Below are positions 45,487 to 54,579 of a DNA stretch of 64,000 bases, piece after piece. The stretch spans positions 424,176 to 488,175 of the forward strand of contig NZ_JADWPD010000003.1 of NCBI RefSeq assembly GCF_017308975.1. The letters run 5' to 3'. Under the pieces are notes generated by a model. It made no database searches. It worked only from the letters and a program-made list of their open reading frames with translations, and was not told where the DNA came from. The stretch comes from Amycolatopsis sp. MtRt-6 (GTDB lineage Bacteria; Actinomycetota; Actinomycetes; Mycobacteriales; Pseudonocardiaceae). Every line of letters starts with the position of its first letter. Position 1 is the stretch's first letter. The position numbers were made by a program, and so were the translations under genes.

Positions 45487-46149
45487 CTAACCGCCGCGGC
45501 CGGTGAGCTCGACGAACGCCGGCGGGCCCGGGACGTTGTGGTGGACCGTCAGGTCCGCGACCCGGTCGCCGCTCCAGGACGGCGTGAAGCTGACCACCAG
45601 CGTGCACCGGCGGCCCGGGGCCACCTCCTGGCCCACGCACCCGCTCGGGTCCACCGCGAAGTCCGTGCCGTCCAGCTCGATCCCGCTCACCCGCACCGGG
45701 CTCGCGCCGACGCTGCGGACCGCCACCACGCAGGACGTCGTCGTGTGCACCGGGGTCGTTCCGCACGTGACCGACTCCGGGACGATCACCCGCGGCTCCG
45801 CGGCCACCGCCGGGACGCCGGGGAACGTGGCGGGGCGGCCGCGCACCAGGTCGAGCACCGTCACGCCCGTCACCGTCAGGACCAGCGCCCCCGCCGCCAG
45901 CAGCACGATCGCGATCGCCTTGATGCCGCGGGCGCTGCCGTCCTTGGCGGTGAACCCGCCGGCCGCCAGGACCGTGACCACCAGCGTGGAGATCAACGTC
46001 GCGTCCGGGCCGGCCCCGATCGCGGCCGGGACCAGCGTGCCGAGCAGCGACGCGCCGACCGTGACCGCGAATCCCGTCCAGGAGAAGCGTTTTGCCTCGC
46101 GCAGCTGCCGCCGCACGGTCGGCGCCCGCGGTTTCGTGACTGTGCTCAT
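45487..46149 (-). CDS. Membrane protein with extracytoplasmic Ig-like domain, unknown function
   Basis: A 220-residue protein from the ATG at 46149. Three hydrophobic segments (about 25-48, 49-65, 72-95) are followed by an exported beta-rich domain with two Cys pairs (SVTCGTTPVHTTTSCVVAV; SGCVGQEVAPGRRCTLVVSF) that could form disulfides. The pattern VxGxELDGTDFAV... FTPSWSGDRVADLTVHHN is like the ASPM/SPD-2/Hydin or choice-of-anchor Ig folds. I do not recognise a specific family. It is divergent from the type VII-like genes. Confidence 0.6.
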   Translation of the reverse strand: MSTVTKPRAPTVRRQLREAKRFSWTGFAVTVGASLLGTLVPAAIGAGPDATLISTLVVTVLAAGGFTAKDGSARGIKAIAIVLLAAGALVLTVTGVTVLDLVRGRPATFPGVPAVAAEPRVIVPESVTCGTTPVHTTTSCVVAVRSVGASPVRVSGIELDGTDFAVDPSGCVGQEVAPGRRCTLVVSFTPSWSGDRVADLTVHHNVPGPPAFVELTGRGG

Positions 46150-46311
46150 GCAGGTAGGAGCGTCGAGCCCCGCCGCCACGGACGACATTCGCCCGTTCGG
46201 CGGTACGGTAGCCGGGTCGTGATCTGGGGCACACCGTCCGCAATCCACCCTGTCGCGTGATCGAACGGTGTTTACATGTCCGGAACGCGCAGTCCGAAGA
46301 AGAGGTGAGCG

Positions 46312-46695
46312 ATGATCGGATTCGAGACCGACCTGCAGGACCTGCGGGACTCGGCCCGGGCCCTCCAAGGCGCGGCCGATGCCGCGGAAGCCGCGTCGAA
46401 CGGCCTGCGCGGCACCGACGTCCCGGTCAACTCCGGCGACACCGGCGGGTTCTTCGGCGGCCTCGGCGCGATGTTCCCCGCGGACAACGCCTTCGGCCGC
46501 ACCCTCGGCATGCCGGCCGTCGCGGCCGCCTACAACGACCACCTGGCGAAGATCCAGAAGCTGGTCGCGCAGCTGCACCAGACCACCGCGGACACCAGCC
46601 ACGCGCTGATGCGGGTCGCCGAGCTGTACGAAAAGGCCGACGAGAACTCCAAGCAGCGCGTCAACCGCGCGGCCGCCGGCCTGGAGGGGAACTGA
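46312..46695 (+). CDS. Type VII secretion substrate-like small helical protein
   Basis: A 127-residue protein with SD GAGG. It is almost entirely helical (FETDLQDLRDSARALQGAADAAEAA... HLAKIQKLVAQLHQTTADTSHALMRVAELYEKADENSKQRV) with a Gly-rich turn (SGDTGGFFGGLGAMFP), the two-helix layout of WXG100/ESX-related secreted proteins. It has no WxG. The gap to the next gene is 1 base. The next protein does have WRG, so the two may be secreted as a heterodimer. Confidence 0.6.
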   Translation: MIGFETDLQDLRDSARALQGAADAAEAASNGLRGTDVPVNSGDTGGFFGGLGAMFPADNAFGRTLGMPAVAAAYNDHLAKIQKLVAQLHQTTADTSHALMRVAELYEKADENSKQRVNRAAAGLEGN

Positions 46696-46696
46696 C

Positions 46697-47755
46697 GTGG
46701 ACGGCTACTTCGACAGCGGGCTCGACGCCCAGCCGATGTCCGGTGGCGACAACCGCCGCGCGGAGCTCCTGGAAGGTGTCTCCGAGGACCTGAAGCAGGG
46801 CGCGAACGACGCCCTCGACGCCCTCGAGATCCTGCGCCTGACCGACTGGATCTTCGGCATGGGCCCCGGCGACGACGGCTTCAAGCAGATGCAGGACGAC
46901 ACCGCCGGCCTCTACCGCGAGTTCTCCGACGCCGACATCGACCACGACTCGGCCGAGGGCCTGCAGAGCCTGATCATGAAGCACGACGCCGTCTGGAAGG
47001 CGCTGCAGCGCGACTCGGGCCCGAAGCTCGACGACGCCCGGCAGTTCCTCGACGTCTGGCGCGGCTCCGCGGCCAACGCCGTCAAGGCCTACCTGAACAA
47101 CCTCGCGGACACCTTCACCGAGGTCGAAACCAAGATCACCATCCTGGAGGCCGACCTCGTCGCCGCGCGCGAGGCCATCGCTTCGGCCCGGCAGGACCTG
47201 AACAACCTCGGCTCGACGTTCAAGAAGACGGCGGAGGACTACCAGAAGTCGCAGGATCGCAAGCGCGAAGCGGCCATGTCGAAGGTGCTGGCGGCGACGT
47301 TCGCGGGCGCGGTCACCGGCCTGCTCACCGTGGCCACCGCCGGCGCGGGCGCCGCGGCGGGCGCGGCGGTCTTCACCATGGCCAACGGCGCGATCGTCGC
47401 CGGGAACGCCGCCGGCGGCGCGATCACCGCGATGGTGGCGAACCAGGCGGAGATCACCGGCGACAACGGGTTCGACCTGTACAAGAGCTTCTCCGACAGC
47501 GCGGGCAAGATCCGCAACGCCGCCGGCGACGCGGCGCAGACGCTGGCGGACCGCATCGGCGACGAAGCCGTCGACCTGCCGAAGATCCCCGACGCGCCGG
47601 ACGTCAGCCCGGGCTCGAGCTTCGACCCGGACAACTTCGAGACCGACCGCACGTCGCGGCAGACCGAGCAGAACGTCCGCGACGCGAACGTCGACATCGC
47701 GCCCGACGGCCAGGTGTCCAGCGGCGCGACGCACGCCGGGAGGCTGGATGGCTGA
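46697..47755 (+). CDS. Large type VII effector-like protein with WxG motif and hydrophobic segment
   Basis: A 352-residue protein from a GTG at 46697. The first about 185 residues are a helical domain with FLDVWRGSAANAVKAYLNNLADTF (WxG motif near residue 120). A Gly/Ala-rich hydrophobic stretch (about 195-250, VLAATFAGAVTGLLTVATAGAGAAAGAAVF) could insert into membranes. The C-terminal 100 residues are acidic and disordered. This resembles ESX substrates of the WXG100/LXG type with a pore-like segment. No toxin domain is recognisable. It overlaps the next gene by 8 bases. Confidence 0.6.
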   Translation: MDGYFDSGLDAQPMSGGDNRRAELLEGVSEDLKQGANDALDALEILRLTDWIFGMGPGDDGFKQMQDDTAGLYREFSDADIDHDSAEGLQSLIMKHDAVWKALQRDSGPKLDDARQFLDVWRGSAANAVKAYLNNLADTFTEVETKITILEADLVAAREAIASARQDLNNLGSTFKKTAEDYQKSQDRKREAAMSKVLAATFAGAVTGLLTVATAGAGAAAGAAVFTMANGAIVAGNAAGGAITAMVANQAEITGDNGFDLYKSFSDSAGKIRNAAGDAAQTLADRIGDEAVDLPKIPDAPDVSPGSSFDPDNFETDRTSRQTEQNVRDANVDIAPDGQVSSGATHAGRLDG

Positions 47756-48221
47756 CGGCCCGGACCGCGACGCCCTCCTGGCCGAACTGTCCGCGCTGTC
47801 GGCGACGGCGACGTCCGCCGACGGCGCGGTCACGCTGTCGGTCAACACCGACGGCGTGCTGACCCGGCTGCGGCTGAGCGACGCCGTCTCGCGGATGTCG
47901 CCGGCGGAGATCGCGGACGCCGTCCTGCGGACCTACGTCGAAGCGCAGCGCGACTCGGCGAAGCGGACCGGGCAGCTGCTGGCGCCGCTGGGCACCGGCG
48001 GCTACCTGATGGACCGGCTGCGCTGGCGCGTCCAGTTCGAGCCGGCCCCGGTTCCGGTGGCCGCGCCCGCGCCACCACCGGCCGCCGGGGATGCCGGGGG
48101 TGCGGACGGCAAGGTGCTCAAGGACCGGTCATCGGACGCCGCGGCCGCCGCGCCGCCGTCCGGACCGGTGCCGGACGACGACTGGTACGCCGGCGGCCTG
48201 CGGTTCGACAAGGCCTGGTGA
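47748..48221 (+). CDS. YbaB/EbfC-fold protein of a type VII-like locus
   Basis: A 157-residue protein. Residues 1-105 have the YbaB/EbfC pattern (LSVNTDGVLTRLRLSDAVSRMSPAEIADAVLRTYVEAQRDSAKRTGQ), then an Ala/Pro linker and the short ending PDDDWYAGGLRFDKAW. Such proteins are often encoded beside WXG100-type genes in Pseudonocardiales. A role as chaperone or DNA-binding regulator is inferred. It is the last gene of the rightward three-gene set and abuts the convergent Hsp70-like gene. Confidence 0.65.
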   Translation: MADGPDRDALLAELSALSATATSADGAVTLSVNTDGVLTRLRLSDAVSRMSPAEIADAVLRTYVEAQRDSAKRTGQLLAPLGTGGYLMDRLRWRVQFEPAPVPVAAPAPPPAAGDAGGADGKVLKDRSSDAAAAAPPSGPVPDDDWYAGGLRFDKAW

Positions 48222-48222
48222 G

Positions 48223-49941
48223 TCAGGCCGGCTTGACCTGGCTGGTGAAGAAGGCCACGAGGTCGGCGGTACGGCGCGCGTCGAGCGAGGTGTAGAGCGC
48301 GGCCGCCCGCCGGTCGTCCGAGCCGAAGAGCACGATCCCGGAGTAGCTGCCGACCCCGGCGACGTACCGGCCGCGCAGCCCGCCGCCGTCCCAGGTGCCC
48401 TGCACGATGTCGCGCGCGCCGACCTGCAGCTTCGTGCTCGCCTCGATCTCGCCGACGGTGACGCCCTGGTAGTAGCTGACGACGCTGCCCTTGCCGAACC
48501 CGCAGGTCACCGCCGTCTGGGCGTGCACCAGCTTGCCGACGGAGTCGGCGGGCCGGCAGGTGGTGCGGTCCGGGACGGTGCCGGCCAGCGAGCGCGTGCA
48601 GGGGGTGAACCCGGCCTGGTCGCGCTGCGCCGTCGTGGTGCAGTCCACTGTGGACTGGGCGGACTCGCTCTCCGTCGCGAAGAGGACGACGGCCACGGTG
48701 ATCACGACGACGACGAGCGCCGCGATGCCGATGAGCAGGGCTTTGTTCTTCTTGCGCGGCCCGGGTTCCGGCGATGGCGGCGGGGGCGTGAACTGCCGGG
48801 CCGGTTGCTGCCACGGCTGCGGCCGCGGCGGCGGCGGCACCGGCGGCCGGACGGGCGCGAACGCGGGCACGGTGAGGTCGGTGGTGGTGCCCAGCGGAAC
48901 GTGGTGCAGCCCGAACGCGACGGCCGTCTCGGGCTGGTCCTGCGTGGTCGGCGTGACGCCGAGCTGCCGCCCGAGCAGCGTGGCCAGCAGCGGCATCCGG
49001 CTCGGCCCGCCGACGAGGTAGACACCGGCGAGCTGCGCGGGGCTGAGCCCGGCGCGGCCGATCGTCGAGCCGAGCAGCTCGGCGCTGCGCAGCAGGCTGG
49101 GCCGCACGAGCGCTTCGAGCTCGTCCCGGCTGACGAGGACGTCACCGAAGGGCTCGGGCATCGGCACGTGGGTCTGCGCGTGCCGCGAGAGGCTTTCCTT
49201 GGCGTCGCGGACGTCCTGCAGCAACGCTCGCCGTGTGCGGCGGTCGGCGGTGGTCTGCGGGCGCAGGAGCCGTTGCCACTGCGCCGGATCGGCGTGCGAG
49301 ACCGAGCGTCCGATGTGGACGAGCAGGGCCTGGTCGATGTCGAGGCTGCCGAGATCGGGCAGGCCGTCTTCGGCGAGCACGGTGAAGCCCTGCCGGGTGA
49401 CGCCGACGACGGCGCAGTCGAAGGTGCCGGCCCCGAGGTCGTAGACACCGATGGGCCCACCGCCCCGGCTCCCGAGACTGGCGTAGTGCGCGGCGGCGGC
49501 CACCGGTTCGGGGATCAGCCGGACATCGGCGAACCCGGCCCTGGCCGCGGCGGCCCGGAGCACCTCCTGCCGAGCGGCACCCCAGCCGGCGGGGTGCGAG
49601 ATCCGCGTCTGCGCGGGCGGCCGGCCCAGCTGCCGTTCGGCTTCCTCGCCGATCCGGCGCAGGATGGCGGCAAAGGCGTCGACGACGGGGACGTCGACGT
49701 CCCCGAGCTTGATCGCGCCCTCGTCGATCCGCCGCTTCGGGTTCGGTTCGAACCGGCTGGGATCGAGCCGGGCCCGCCGTTCGGCGTCCTGCCCGACGAC
49801 GAGCAGGCCGTCATCGTTGGCGTAGACGGCGGAGGACATGGTGACGGAGCCGTCGACCTCGATGGCCCGGGGGCCGCGCCCGAAGGCGGAGAGCACGCCG
49901 ACGGTGCTGGAAGTCCCGAAGTCGATCGAGAGCACGTCCAC
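48223..49941 (-). CDS. Membrane-anchored Hsp70-family protein with extracytoplasmic domain
   Basis: A 572-residue protein from the GTG at 49941 (AGGGG 7 bases upstream; longer frames lack an SD). Residues 1-360 are an Hsp70/actin-fold ATPase: VLSIDFGTSSTVGV, GVYDLGAGTFDCAVVGV near 165 and GVYLVGGPSRMPLL near 310. A Pro-rich linker, one membrane helix (about 398-422) and an exported domain of about 150 residues with four Cys follow. The usual substrate-binding domain is absent, so it is not a chaperone of the DnaK type. It is convergent with the type VII-like genes; a signalling or secretion-quality role is inferred. Confidence 0.78.
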   Translation of the reverse strand: MDVLSIDFGTSSTVGVLSAFGRGPRAIEVDGSVTMSSAVYANDDGLLVVGQDAERRARLDPSRFEPNPKRRIDEGAIKLGDVDVPVVDAFAAILRRIGEEAERQLGRPPAQTRISHPAGWGAARQEVLRAAAARAGFADVRLIPEPVAAAAHYASLGSRGGGPIGVYDLGAGTFDCAVVGVTRQGFTVLAEDGLPDLGSLDIDQALLVHIGRSVSHADPAQWQRLLRPQTTADRRTRRALLQDVRDAKESLSRHAQTHVPMPEPFGDVLVSRDELEALVRPSLLRSAELLGSTIGRAGLSPAQLAGVYLVGGPSRMPLLATLLGRQLGVTPTTQDQPETAVAFGLHHVPLGTTTDLTVPAFAPVRPPVPPPPRPQPWQQPARQFTPPPPSPEPGPRKKNKALLIGIAALVVVVITVAVVLFATESESAQSTVDCTTTAQRDQAGFTPCTRSLAGTVPDRTTCRPADSVGKLVHAQTAVTCGFGKGSVVSYYQGVTVGEIEASTKLQVGARDIVQGTWDGGGLRGRYVAGVGSYSGIVLFGSDDRRAAALYTSLDARRTADLVAFFTSQVKPA

Positions 49942-50000
49942 GCGGATTCCCCTCCCAAGGTCCGCGGGCATCGTCTCACGGCCGGGGATCGCCACCGTGG

Positions 50001-50363
50001 TCAGGCGCAGGCATCAGAGCTGTCGCGTTGAGCGGCCGACACGGTGACGTCACGATCTTCGAAGTCGGCGACCACCCGCATCCGGCCGCCGAGGGCCGTG
50101 ATGTAGCGGCGGAGGGTGTCGAGCGCCATCTGCCCCGGATCACCCTGTTCGAGCTGGCTTATCCGCGGCTGGCTGACCCCCATGCGCCGGGCGAGCTCGG
50201 TCTGGCTGACACCGGCGTCTTCGCGGAGCTGCGCCAAGCGGAAGCCCAAGACGTAGGCCTCGGTGGCCTCGCGCGCCACCGTACGCGCGGCCTCGACGTC
50301 ACGGCCGGTTTCCCGGTCGATGGCGAGCTTCTCAGCCTTGACGTCCTTCCACGACCGGCTCAT
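50001..50363 (-). CDS. XRE-family antitoxin (HigA-like)
   Basis: A 120-residue protein. An HTH occupies about residues 38-95 (FRLAQLREDAGVSQTELARRMGVSQPRISQLEQGDPGQMALDTLRRYITALGGRMRVVADFED), with a helical N-terminal region. It follows the toxin-like gene and overlaps it by 4 bases, the toxin-first order of HigBA modules. It would neutralise the toxin and, with it, bind the operator upstream of the pair. Confidence 0.82.
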   Translation of the reverse strand: MSRSWKDVKAEKLAIDRETGRDVEAARTVAREATEAYVLGFRLAQLREDAGVSQTELARRMGVSQPRISQLEQGDPGQMALDTLRRYITALGGRMRVVADFEDRDVTVSAAQRDSSDACA

Positions 50364-50731
50364 CGCTCAGCCCCCTCTCCGGTTCGCAGGTGTTCCCGGA
50401 ACCGCTTCTCCGCGATCGGGATGTTGTAGTCGTACCAGCCTTTCCAGTTCCCGGACTTGTCACCGGCCACCAGGAGTAACGCGCACCGCACGGGATCGAA
50501 GGCGAAGAGAATCCTGATCTCACTGCTACCCGCGGACGCCGGTCTCAACTCCTTCAGGTGGTGCAAGCTCGACCCCTTCACCCGGTCGACCAACGGCCTG
50601 CCGAGCCGAGGACCTTCACGGGCAAGCATGTCGATCGCTTCTTCTACGCGGTCGGCGGAGACCGGGTCTTCCCTACACAGGTCCACAAACCACCGGTCGA
50701 CCTCATCGTGAAGTTCGATCTCCCACTCCAT
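50360..50731 (-). CDS. HigB/RelE-superfamily toxin (Gp49-like)
   Basis: A 123-residue protein matching the phage-derived Gp49/HigB pattern: WEIELHDEVDRWFVDLC at the start, GRPLVDRVKGSSLHHLKELRP, IRILFAFDPVRCALLLVAGDKSGNWKGWYDYNIPIAEKRFREHL. RelE-fold toxins cut mRNA on the ribosome. It is first gene of the pair with HigA-like; a dyad overlapping the -10 lies directly upstream. Confidence 0.82.
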   Translation of the reverse strand: MEWEIELHDEVDRWFVDLCREDPVSADRVEEAIDMLAREGPRLGRPLVDRVKGSSLHHLKELRPASAGSSEIRILFAFDPVRCALLLVAGDKSGNWKGWYDYNIPIAEKRFREHLRTGEGAER

Positions 50732-50738
50732 CCGACTA

Positions 50739-50758
50739 CTATAATGTACGCCTTATAG
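50739..50758. promoter_or_regulatory. Operator/-10 of the toxin-antitoxin pair
   Basis: CTATAA (50739-50744) and TTATAG (50753-50758) form a perfect dyad with 8 bases between. Read leftward, TATAGT at 50737-50742 can serve as a -10 only 6 bases before the toxin ATG. This fits autoregulation by the toxin-antitoxin complex. Confidence 0.6.
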
Positions 50759-50781
50759 CCGGAGTTCGCCAGACAGCGAGA

Positions 50782-50812
50782 AGGGCGGCTCCCCACTCGG
50801 GGGAACCGCCCT
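50782..50812. terminator. Strong hairpin between clpC and the toxin gene
   Basis: The arm AGGGCGGCTCCCC (50782-50794) pairs with GGGGGAACCGCCCT (50799-50812) with one mismatch and a bulged G. It lies 20 bases after the clpC stop in the leftward sense, where it would end clpC transcription before the toxin-antitoxin operator. Confidence 0.65.
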
Positions 50813-50832
50813 CCTGGCGTACTACGCGACGA

Positions 50833-53391
50833 TCACTCGCCTTCGGCTTCGCCGCCCTGCTCCTCGTGGCCCGCGCCGATGCTGACCGGCGGGGCGTCCG
50901 GGATGGACGACGGACGACGCTCACCGCGGAAGGTGAAGCGTGCCTGGTCGTCCTTGTCTTCGGGGTTGCCGCTCCAGCCTTCGACGTCGACCAGGATGAT
51001 CTGGCCCGGCTCGACCTCGCCGAACAGGATCTTCTCCGAGAGCTGGTCTTCGATCTCGCGCTGGATGGTGCGGCGCAGCGGCCGCGCGCCGAGCACGGGG
51101 TCGAACCCGCGCTTGGCCAGCAGCGACTTGGCCTTCTCGGTCAGTTCCAGCTCCATGTCCTTCGCGCGCAGCTGGGTCTCCACCCGCCCGATCATCAGGT
51201 CGACCATCTGGATGATCTGTTCCTGGGACAGCTGGTGGAACACGATGATGTCATCGATCCGGTTGAGGAACTCCGGGCGGAAATGCTTCTTCATTTCCTC
51301 GTTGACCTTCTGCTTCATCTTCTCGTACCGGTTCGTGGTGTCGTTGGCACCAGCGAACCCGAGCGACACGGACTTGGAGATGTCCGAGGTCCCCAGGTTG
51401 GACGTGAAGATCAGCACCGTGTTCTTGAAGTCGACCGTGCGGCCCTGACCATCGGTCAGGCGGCCGTCCTCCAGCACCTGCAGGAGCGTGTTGTAGATCT
51501 CCTGGTGCGCCTTCTCGATCTCGTCGAACAGCACCACCGAGAACGGCTTGCGCCGCACCTTCTCGGTCAGCTGGCCACCCTCTTCGTACCCGACGTAGCC
51601 GGGAGGGGCACCGAAGAGCCGGGATGCGGTGTAGCGGTCGTGGAACTCACCCATGTCGATCTGGATGAGCGCGTCGTCCTCACCGAACAGGAACGACGCC
51701 AGCGCCTTCGACAGCTCCGTCTTACCGACGCCGGAGGGGCCGGCGAAGATGAACGAGCCCGACGGGCGCTTCGGGTCCTTCAGACCGGCGCGGGTGCGGC
51801 GGATCGCCTGCGACACGGCCTTGACCGCGTCCTCCTGGCCGATGATGCGCTTGTGGAGCTCCTCCTCCATGCGCAGCAGCCGGGTGGTCTCCTCCTCGGT
51901 CAGCTTGAACACCGGGATGCCGGTCCAGTTGGCCAGCACCTCCGCGATCTGCTCGTCGTCGACCTCGGCGACGACGTCGAGGTCGCCGTCCTTCCACTGC
52001 TTCTCCCGCTCACCCTTCTGGCCGAGGAGCGTCTTCTCCTCGTCACGCAGGCGGGCGGCCCGCTCGAAGTCCTGCGCGTCGATCGCGGACTCCTTGTCGC
52101 GGCGGACGTTGGCGATCTTCTCGTCGAACTCGCGCAGGTCCGGCGGCGCGGTCATCCGGCGGATGCGCATCCGGGCGCCGGCCTCGTCGATCAGGTCGAT
52201 CGCCTTGTCCGGGAGGAACCGGTCGTTGATGTACCGGTCCGCCAGGGTCGCGGCGGCGACCAGCGCCGAGTCGGTGATCGAGACGCGGTGGTGCGCCTCG
52301 TACCGGTCGCGCAGGCCCTTGAGGATCTCGATCGTGTGCTCCAGCGACGGCTCGCCGACCTGGATCGGCTGGAACCGGCGCTCGAGGGCGGCGTCCTTCT
52401 CGATGTACTTGCGGTACTCCTCGAGCGTGGTCGCGCCGATCGTCTGCAGCTCACCGCGGGCGAGCATCGGCTTCAGGATGCTCGCGGCGTCGATCGCGCC
52501 CTCGGCGGCACCCGCACCGACCAGCGTGTGCAGCTCGTCGATGAACAGGATGATGTCGCCGCGGGTCTTGATCTCCTTGAGCACCTTCTTCAGGCGCTCT
52601 TCGAAGTCACCGCGGTAGCGGGAGCCGGCGACCAGGGAGCCCAGGTCCAGCGTGTAGAGCTGCTTGTCCTTGAGCGTCTCGGGCACCTCGCCCTTGACGA
52701 TGCTCTGCGCGAGGCCCTCGACGACGGCGGTCTTGCCGACGCCGGGCTCGCCGATCAGCACCGGGTTGTTCTTGGTCCGGCGGGACAGCACCTGCATGAC
52801 CCGCTCGATCTCCTTGCCGCGCCCGATGACCGGGTCGAGCTTGCCCTCGCGGGCGAGCACGGTCATGTTGCGGCCGAACTGGTCCAGCACCAGCGACGAC
52901 GACGGGGTGCCCTCACCGCGGCCGGAACCGGTTTCGGTGGACTCCTTGCCGCCCTGGTAGCCCGAGAGCAGCTGCAGCACCTGCTGGCGGACCCGGTTCA
53001 GGTCCGCACCCAGCTTGACCAGCACCTGCGCGGCGACGCCCTCGCCCTCGCGGATCAGGCCCAGCAGGATGTGCTCGGTCCCGATGTAGTTGTGGCCCAG
53101 CTGCAGCGCCTCGCGCAGCGACAGCTCCAGCACCTTCTTGGCGCGCGGCGTGAACGGGATGTGCCCGCTCGGCGCCTGCTGGCCCTGGCCGATGATCTCC
53201 TCGACCTGCTGACGCACGCCCTCCAGGGCGATGCCCAGCGACTCCAGCGCCTTGGCGGCGACACCCTCACCCTCGTGGATCAGACCCAGGAGGATGTGCT
53301 CGGTGCCGATGTAGTTGTGGTTGAGCATCCTGGCCTCTTCTTGAGCCAGGACGACCACCCGCCTCGCGCGGTCGGTGAACCTCTCAAACAT
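50833..53391 (-). CDS. clpC: ATP-dependent Clp protease ATPase subunit ClpC
   Basis: An 852-residue AAA+ unfoldase. I prefer the ATG at 53391 (GAGGGA 6 bases upstream); the GTG at 53397 would lie on the SD. Order: two N-domain repeats ([51 protein letters not shown]), D1 with [13 protein letters not shown] and [12 protein letters not shown], a middle domain with a UVR-like motif ([15 protein letters not shown]), and D2 with [13 protein letters not shown] and LFDEIEKAH. It feeds ClpP. It is the essential ClpC1 type of actinobacteria. Confidence 0.96.
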   Translation of the reverse strand: MFERFTDRARRVVVLAQEEARMLNHNYIGTEHILLGLIHEGEGVAAKALESLGIALEGVRQQVEEIIGQGQQAPSGHIPFTPRAKKVLELSLREALQLGHNYIGTEHILLGLIREGEGVAAQVLVKLGADLNRVRQQVLQLLSGYQGGKESTETGSGRGEGTPSSSLVLDQFGRNMTVLAREGKLDPVIGRGKEIERVMQVLSRRTKNNPVLIGEPGVGKTAVVEGLAQSIVKGEVPETLKDKQLYTLDLGSLVAGSRYRGDFEERLKKVLKEIKTRGDIILFIDELHTLVGAGAAEGAIDAASILKPMLARGELQTIGATTLEEYRKYIEKDAALERRFQPIQVGEPSLEHTIEILKGLRDRYEAHHRVSITDSALVAAATLADRYINDRFLPDKAIDLIDEAGARMRIRRMTAPPDLREFDEKIANVRRDKESAIDAQDFERAARLRDEEKTLLGQKGEREKQWKDGDLDVVAEVDDEQIAEVLANWTGIPVFKLTEEETTRLLRMEEELHKRIIGQEDAVKAVSQAIRRTRAGLKDPKRPSGSFIFAGPSGVGKTELSKALASFLFGEDDALIQIDMGEFHDRYTASRLFGAPPGYVGYEEGGQLTEKVRRKPFSVVLFDEIEKAHQEIYNTLLQVLEDGRLTDGQGRTVDFKNTVLIFTSNLGTSDISKSVSLGFAGANDTTNRYEKMKQKVNEEMKKHFRPEFLNRIDDIIVFHQLSQEQIIQMVDLMIGRVETQLRAKDMELELTEKAKSLLAKRGFDPVLGARPLRRTIQREIEDQLSEKILFGEVEPGQIILVDVEGWSGNPEDKDDQARFTFRGERRPSSIPDAPPVSIGAGHEEQGGEAEGE

Positions 53392-53397
53392 GTGCAC

Positions 53398-53753
53398 TCC
53401 CTCGACTGCTGCGCCGGCGGCCCGTTTCCATCGCGTGCTTTCACCCCGATGGATTCAGCACCGTGAGACCACTCTAGTAGCCAAGCCGTCGCGCTGGCGT
53501 ACCACTACGGCTCTCCGTGGCCTTTTTCGCACCCGGACAGGGGGTCTTCCGGGTACTTCCATCATCAGGTTGCCCTGCACCTTTACGTCAAGGACAACGT
53601 GCGGCCCGCCATCCGGATTCCGCCATCCGCGCGCTGTCCGCTCACCGCGAACAGTCCGCACCCTGGGAGTACCGCACCCGATTGGCGCAATGATCTCCAG
53701 CCTGTAAGGTTAGGCACGCCTAATCCACTACGGCGCTTCGAGGAGGGCCGCGG
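53398..53753. other. Divergent intergenic stretch, clpC / FhuF-like gene
   Basis: About 356 bases hold the clpC promoter region, where I cannot place hexamers with confidence, and an iron box at 53705-53723 just before the FhuF-like gene. I see no further ORF or RNA. Confidence 0.6.
53705..53723. promoter_or_regulatory. IdeR/DmdR iron box
   Basis: TAAGGTTAGGCACGCCTAA matches 15 of 19 positions of the actinobacterial iron box TTAGGTTAGGCTAACCTAA and contains the perfect core TTAGGC-AC-GCCTAA. It ends 30 bases before the TTG start. TAAGGT within it can be the -10, so iron-loaded repressor would block transcription. Confidence 0.8.
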
Positions 53754-54578
53754 TTGAACCAGCAGCGGTCCTTCCGTGACGCGCGCGAGGTCGGCGACGG
53801 CCTCGCGTCGTCGTTGCGGCGGGTTTCGGGGCGCCAGGAGCGCACCGAGCTGCGCCGCGACGTCCCGGCGGGCTGGATCCGCTGCTCGGAGCTGCTGGAG
53901 ACCCCCGGGTACTTCGACGAGTGGCGCGGCCTGCTGGGCGACTGGCTGCTGCGCGAGCACGCGGCGGCACCGGCCCGCACGACGGCCAGCTGGGTGCTGA
54001 CGTGGTACCTGCACGTCCCGGCGTACGTGGGCGCGCTGCTGCTGCACCACGAGCGGCGGGTGCCATCCCTTGCGCCCGCCGAGCTGGCGTTCAGGTTGTC
54101 GGACGACCGCCCCCACCCGGACGGCATGGCGGTGCTGGGTGACGCGTTCCACTGCCTCCCGACGGACCCGGGCTCGGCCCGCCCGGAGGCCACTGTGGTC
54201 CGCGACGAGCGAGCACTGGCGGCGGTGCTCCGCGCCCGCTACCTGGCCCACGCGGCCCGGTTCGTGGGCGTGTACGCGCCGATCAGCAGACTGGGCCGCC
54301 GCACGCTCTGGGCGGCGGCGACGGACGCGCTGGAGAACTCGCTGTGGTGGGCGGGCCGCCAGGGCGGCACACCGGAGGCGGAGGGCGCGGGGGTCGCGGA
54401 CGCGGCGTTGGTGCTCGACGAGCGCTACCCACCGCTGACGTCGGCGTCGACGTTGCGCATGGCGGAGGGCCCGGAGGGCCATCGGGAGTGGACCCGGCGG
54501 CGCGAGAGCTGCTGCTTCTCGTACCTGCTGCCGTCGTCGGCCGAGTGCGACGGCTGCCCGCGCACCTGCTCGCGCTGA
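53754..54578 (+). CDS. FhuF-like ferric-siderophore reductase ([2Fe-2S])
   Basis: A 274-residue protein from a TTG at 53754 with AGGAGGG upstream. The C-terminus carries ESCCFSYLLPSSAECDGC, the C-C-X10-C-X2-C cluster motif of FhuF-type reductases (about residues 253-267). The rest is a helical, Arg-rich domain with WVLTWYLHVPAYVGALLL. It would reduce iron in ferric siderophores after import. The iron box directly upstream supports this. No siderophore transporter is adjacent. Confidence 0.85.
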   Translation: MNQQRSFRDAREVGDGLASSLRRVSGRQERTELRRDVPAGWIRCSELLETPGYFDEWRGLLGDWLLREHAAAPARTTASWVLTWYLHVPAYVGALLLHHERRVPSLAPAELAFRLSDDRPHPDGMAVLGDAFHCLPTDPGSARPEATVVRDERALAAVLRARYLAHAARFVGVYAPISRLGRRTLWAAATDALENSLWWAGRQGGTPEAEGAGVADAALVLDERYPPLTSASTLRMAEGPEGHREWTRRRESCCFSYLLPSSAECDGCPRTCSR

Positions 54579-54579
54579 G

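Noticed and set aside
53470..53500. ClgR-like site upstream of clpC (CGC-N4-GCG)
   Set aside because: The spacing is one base short of the CGC-N5-GCG pattern I know and the flanks do not match.
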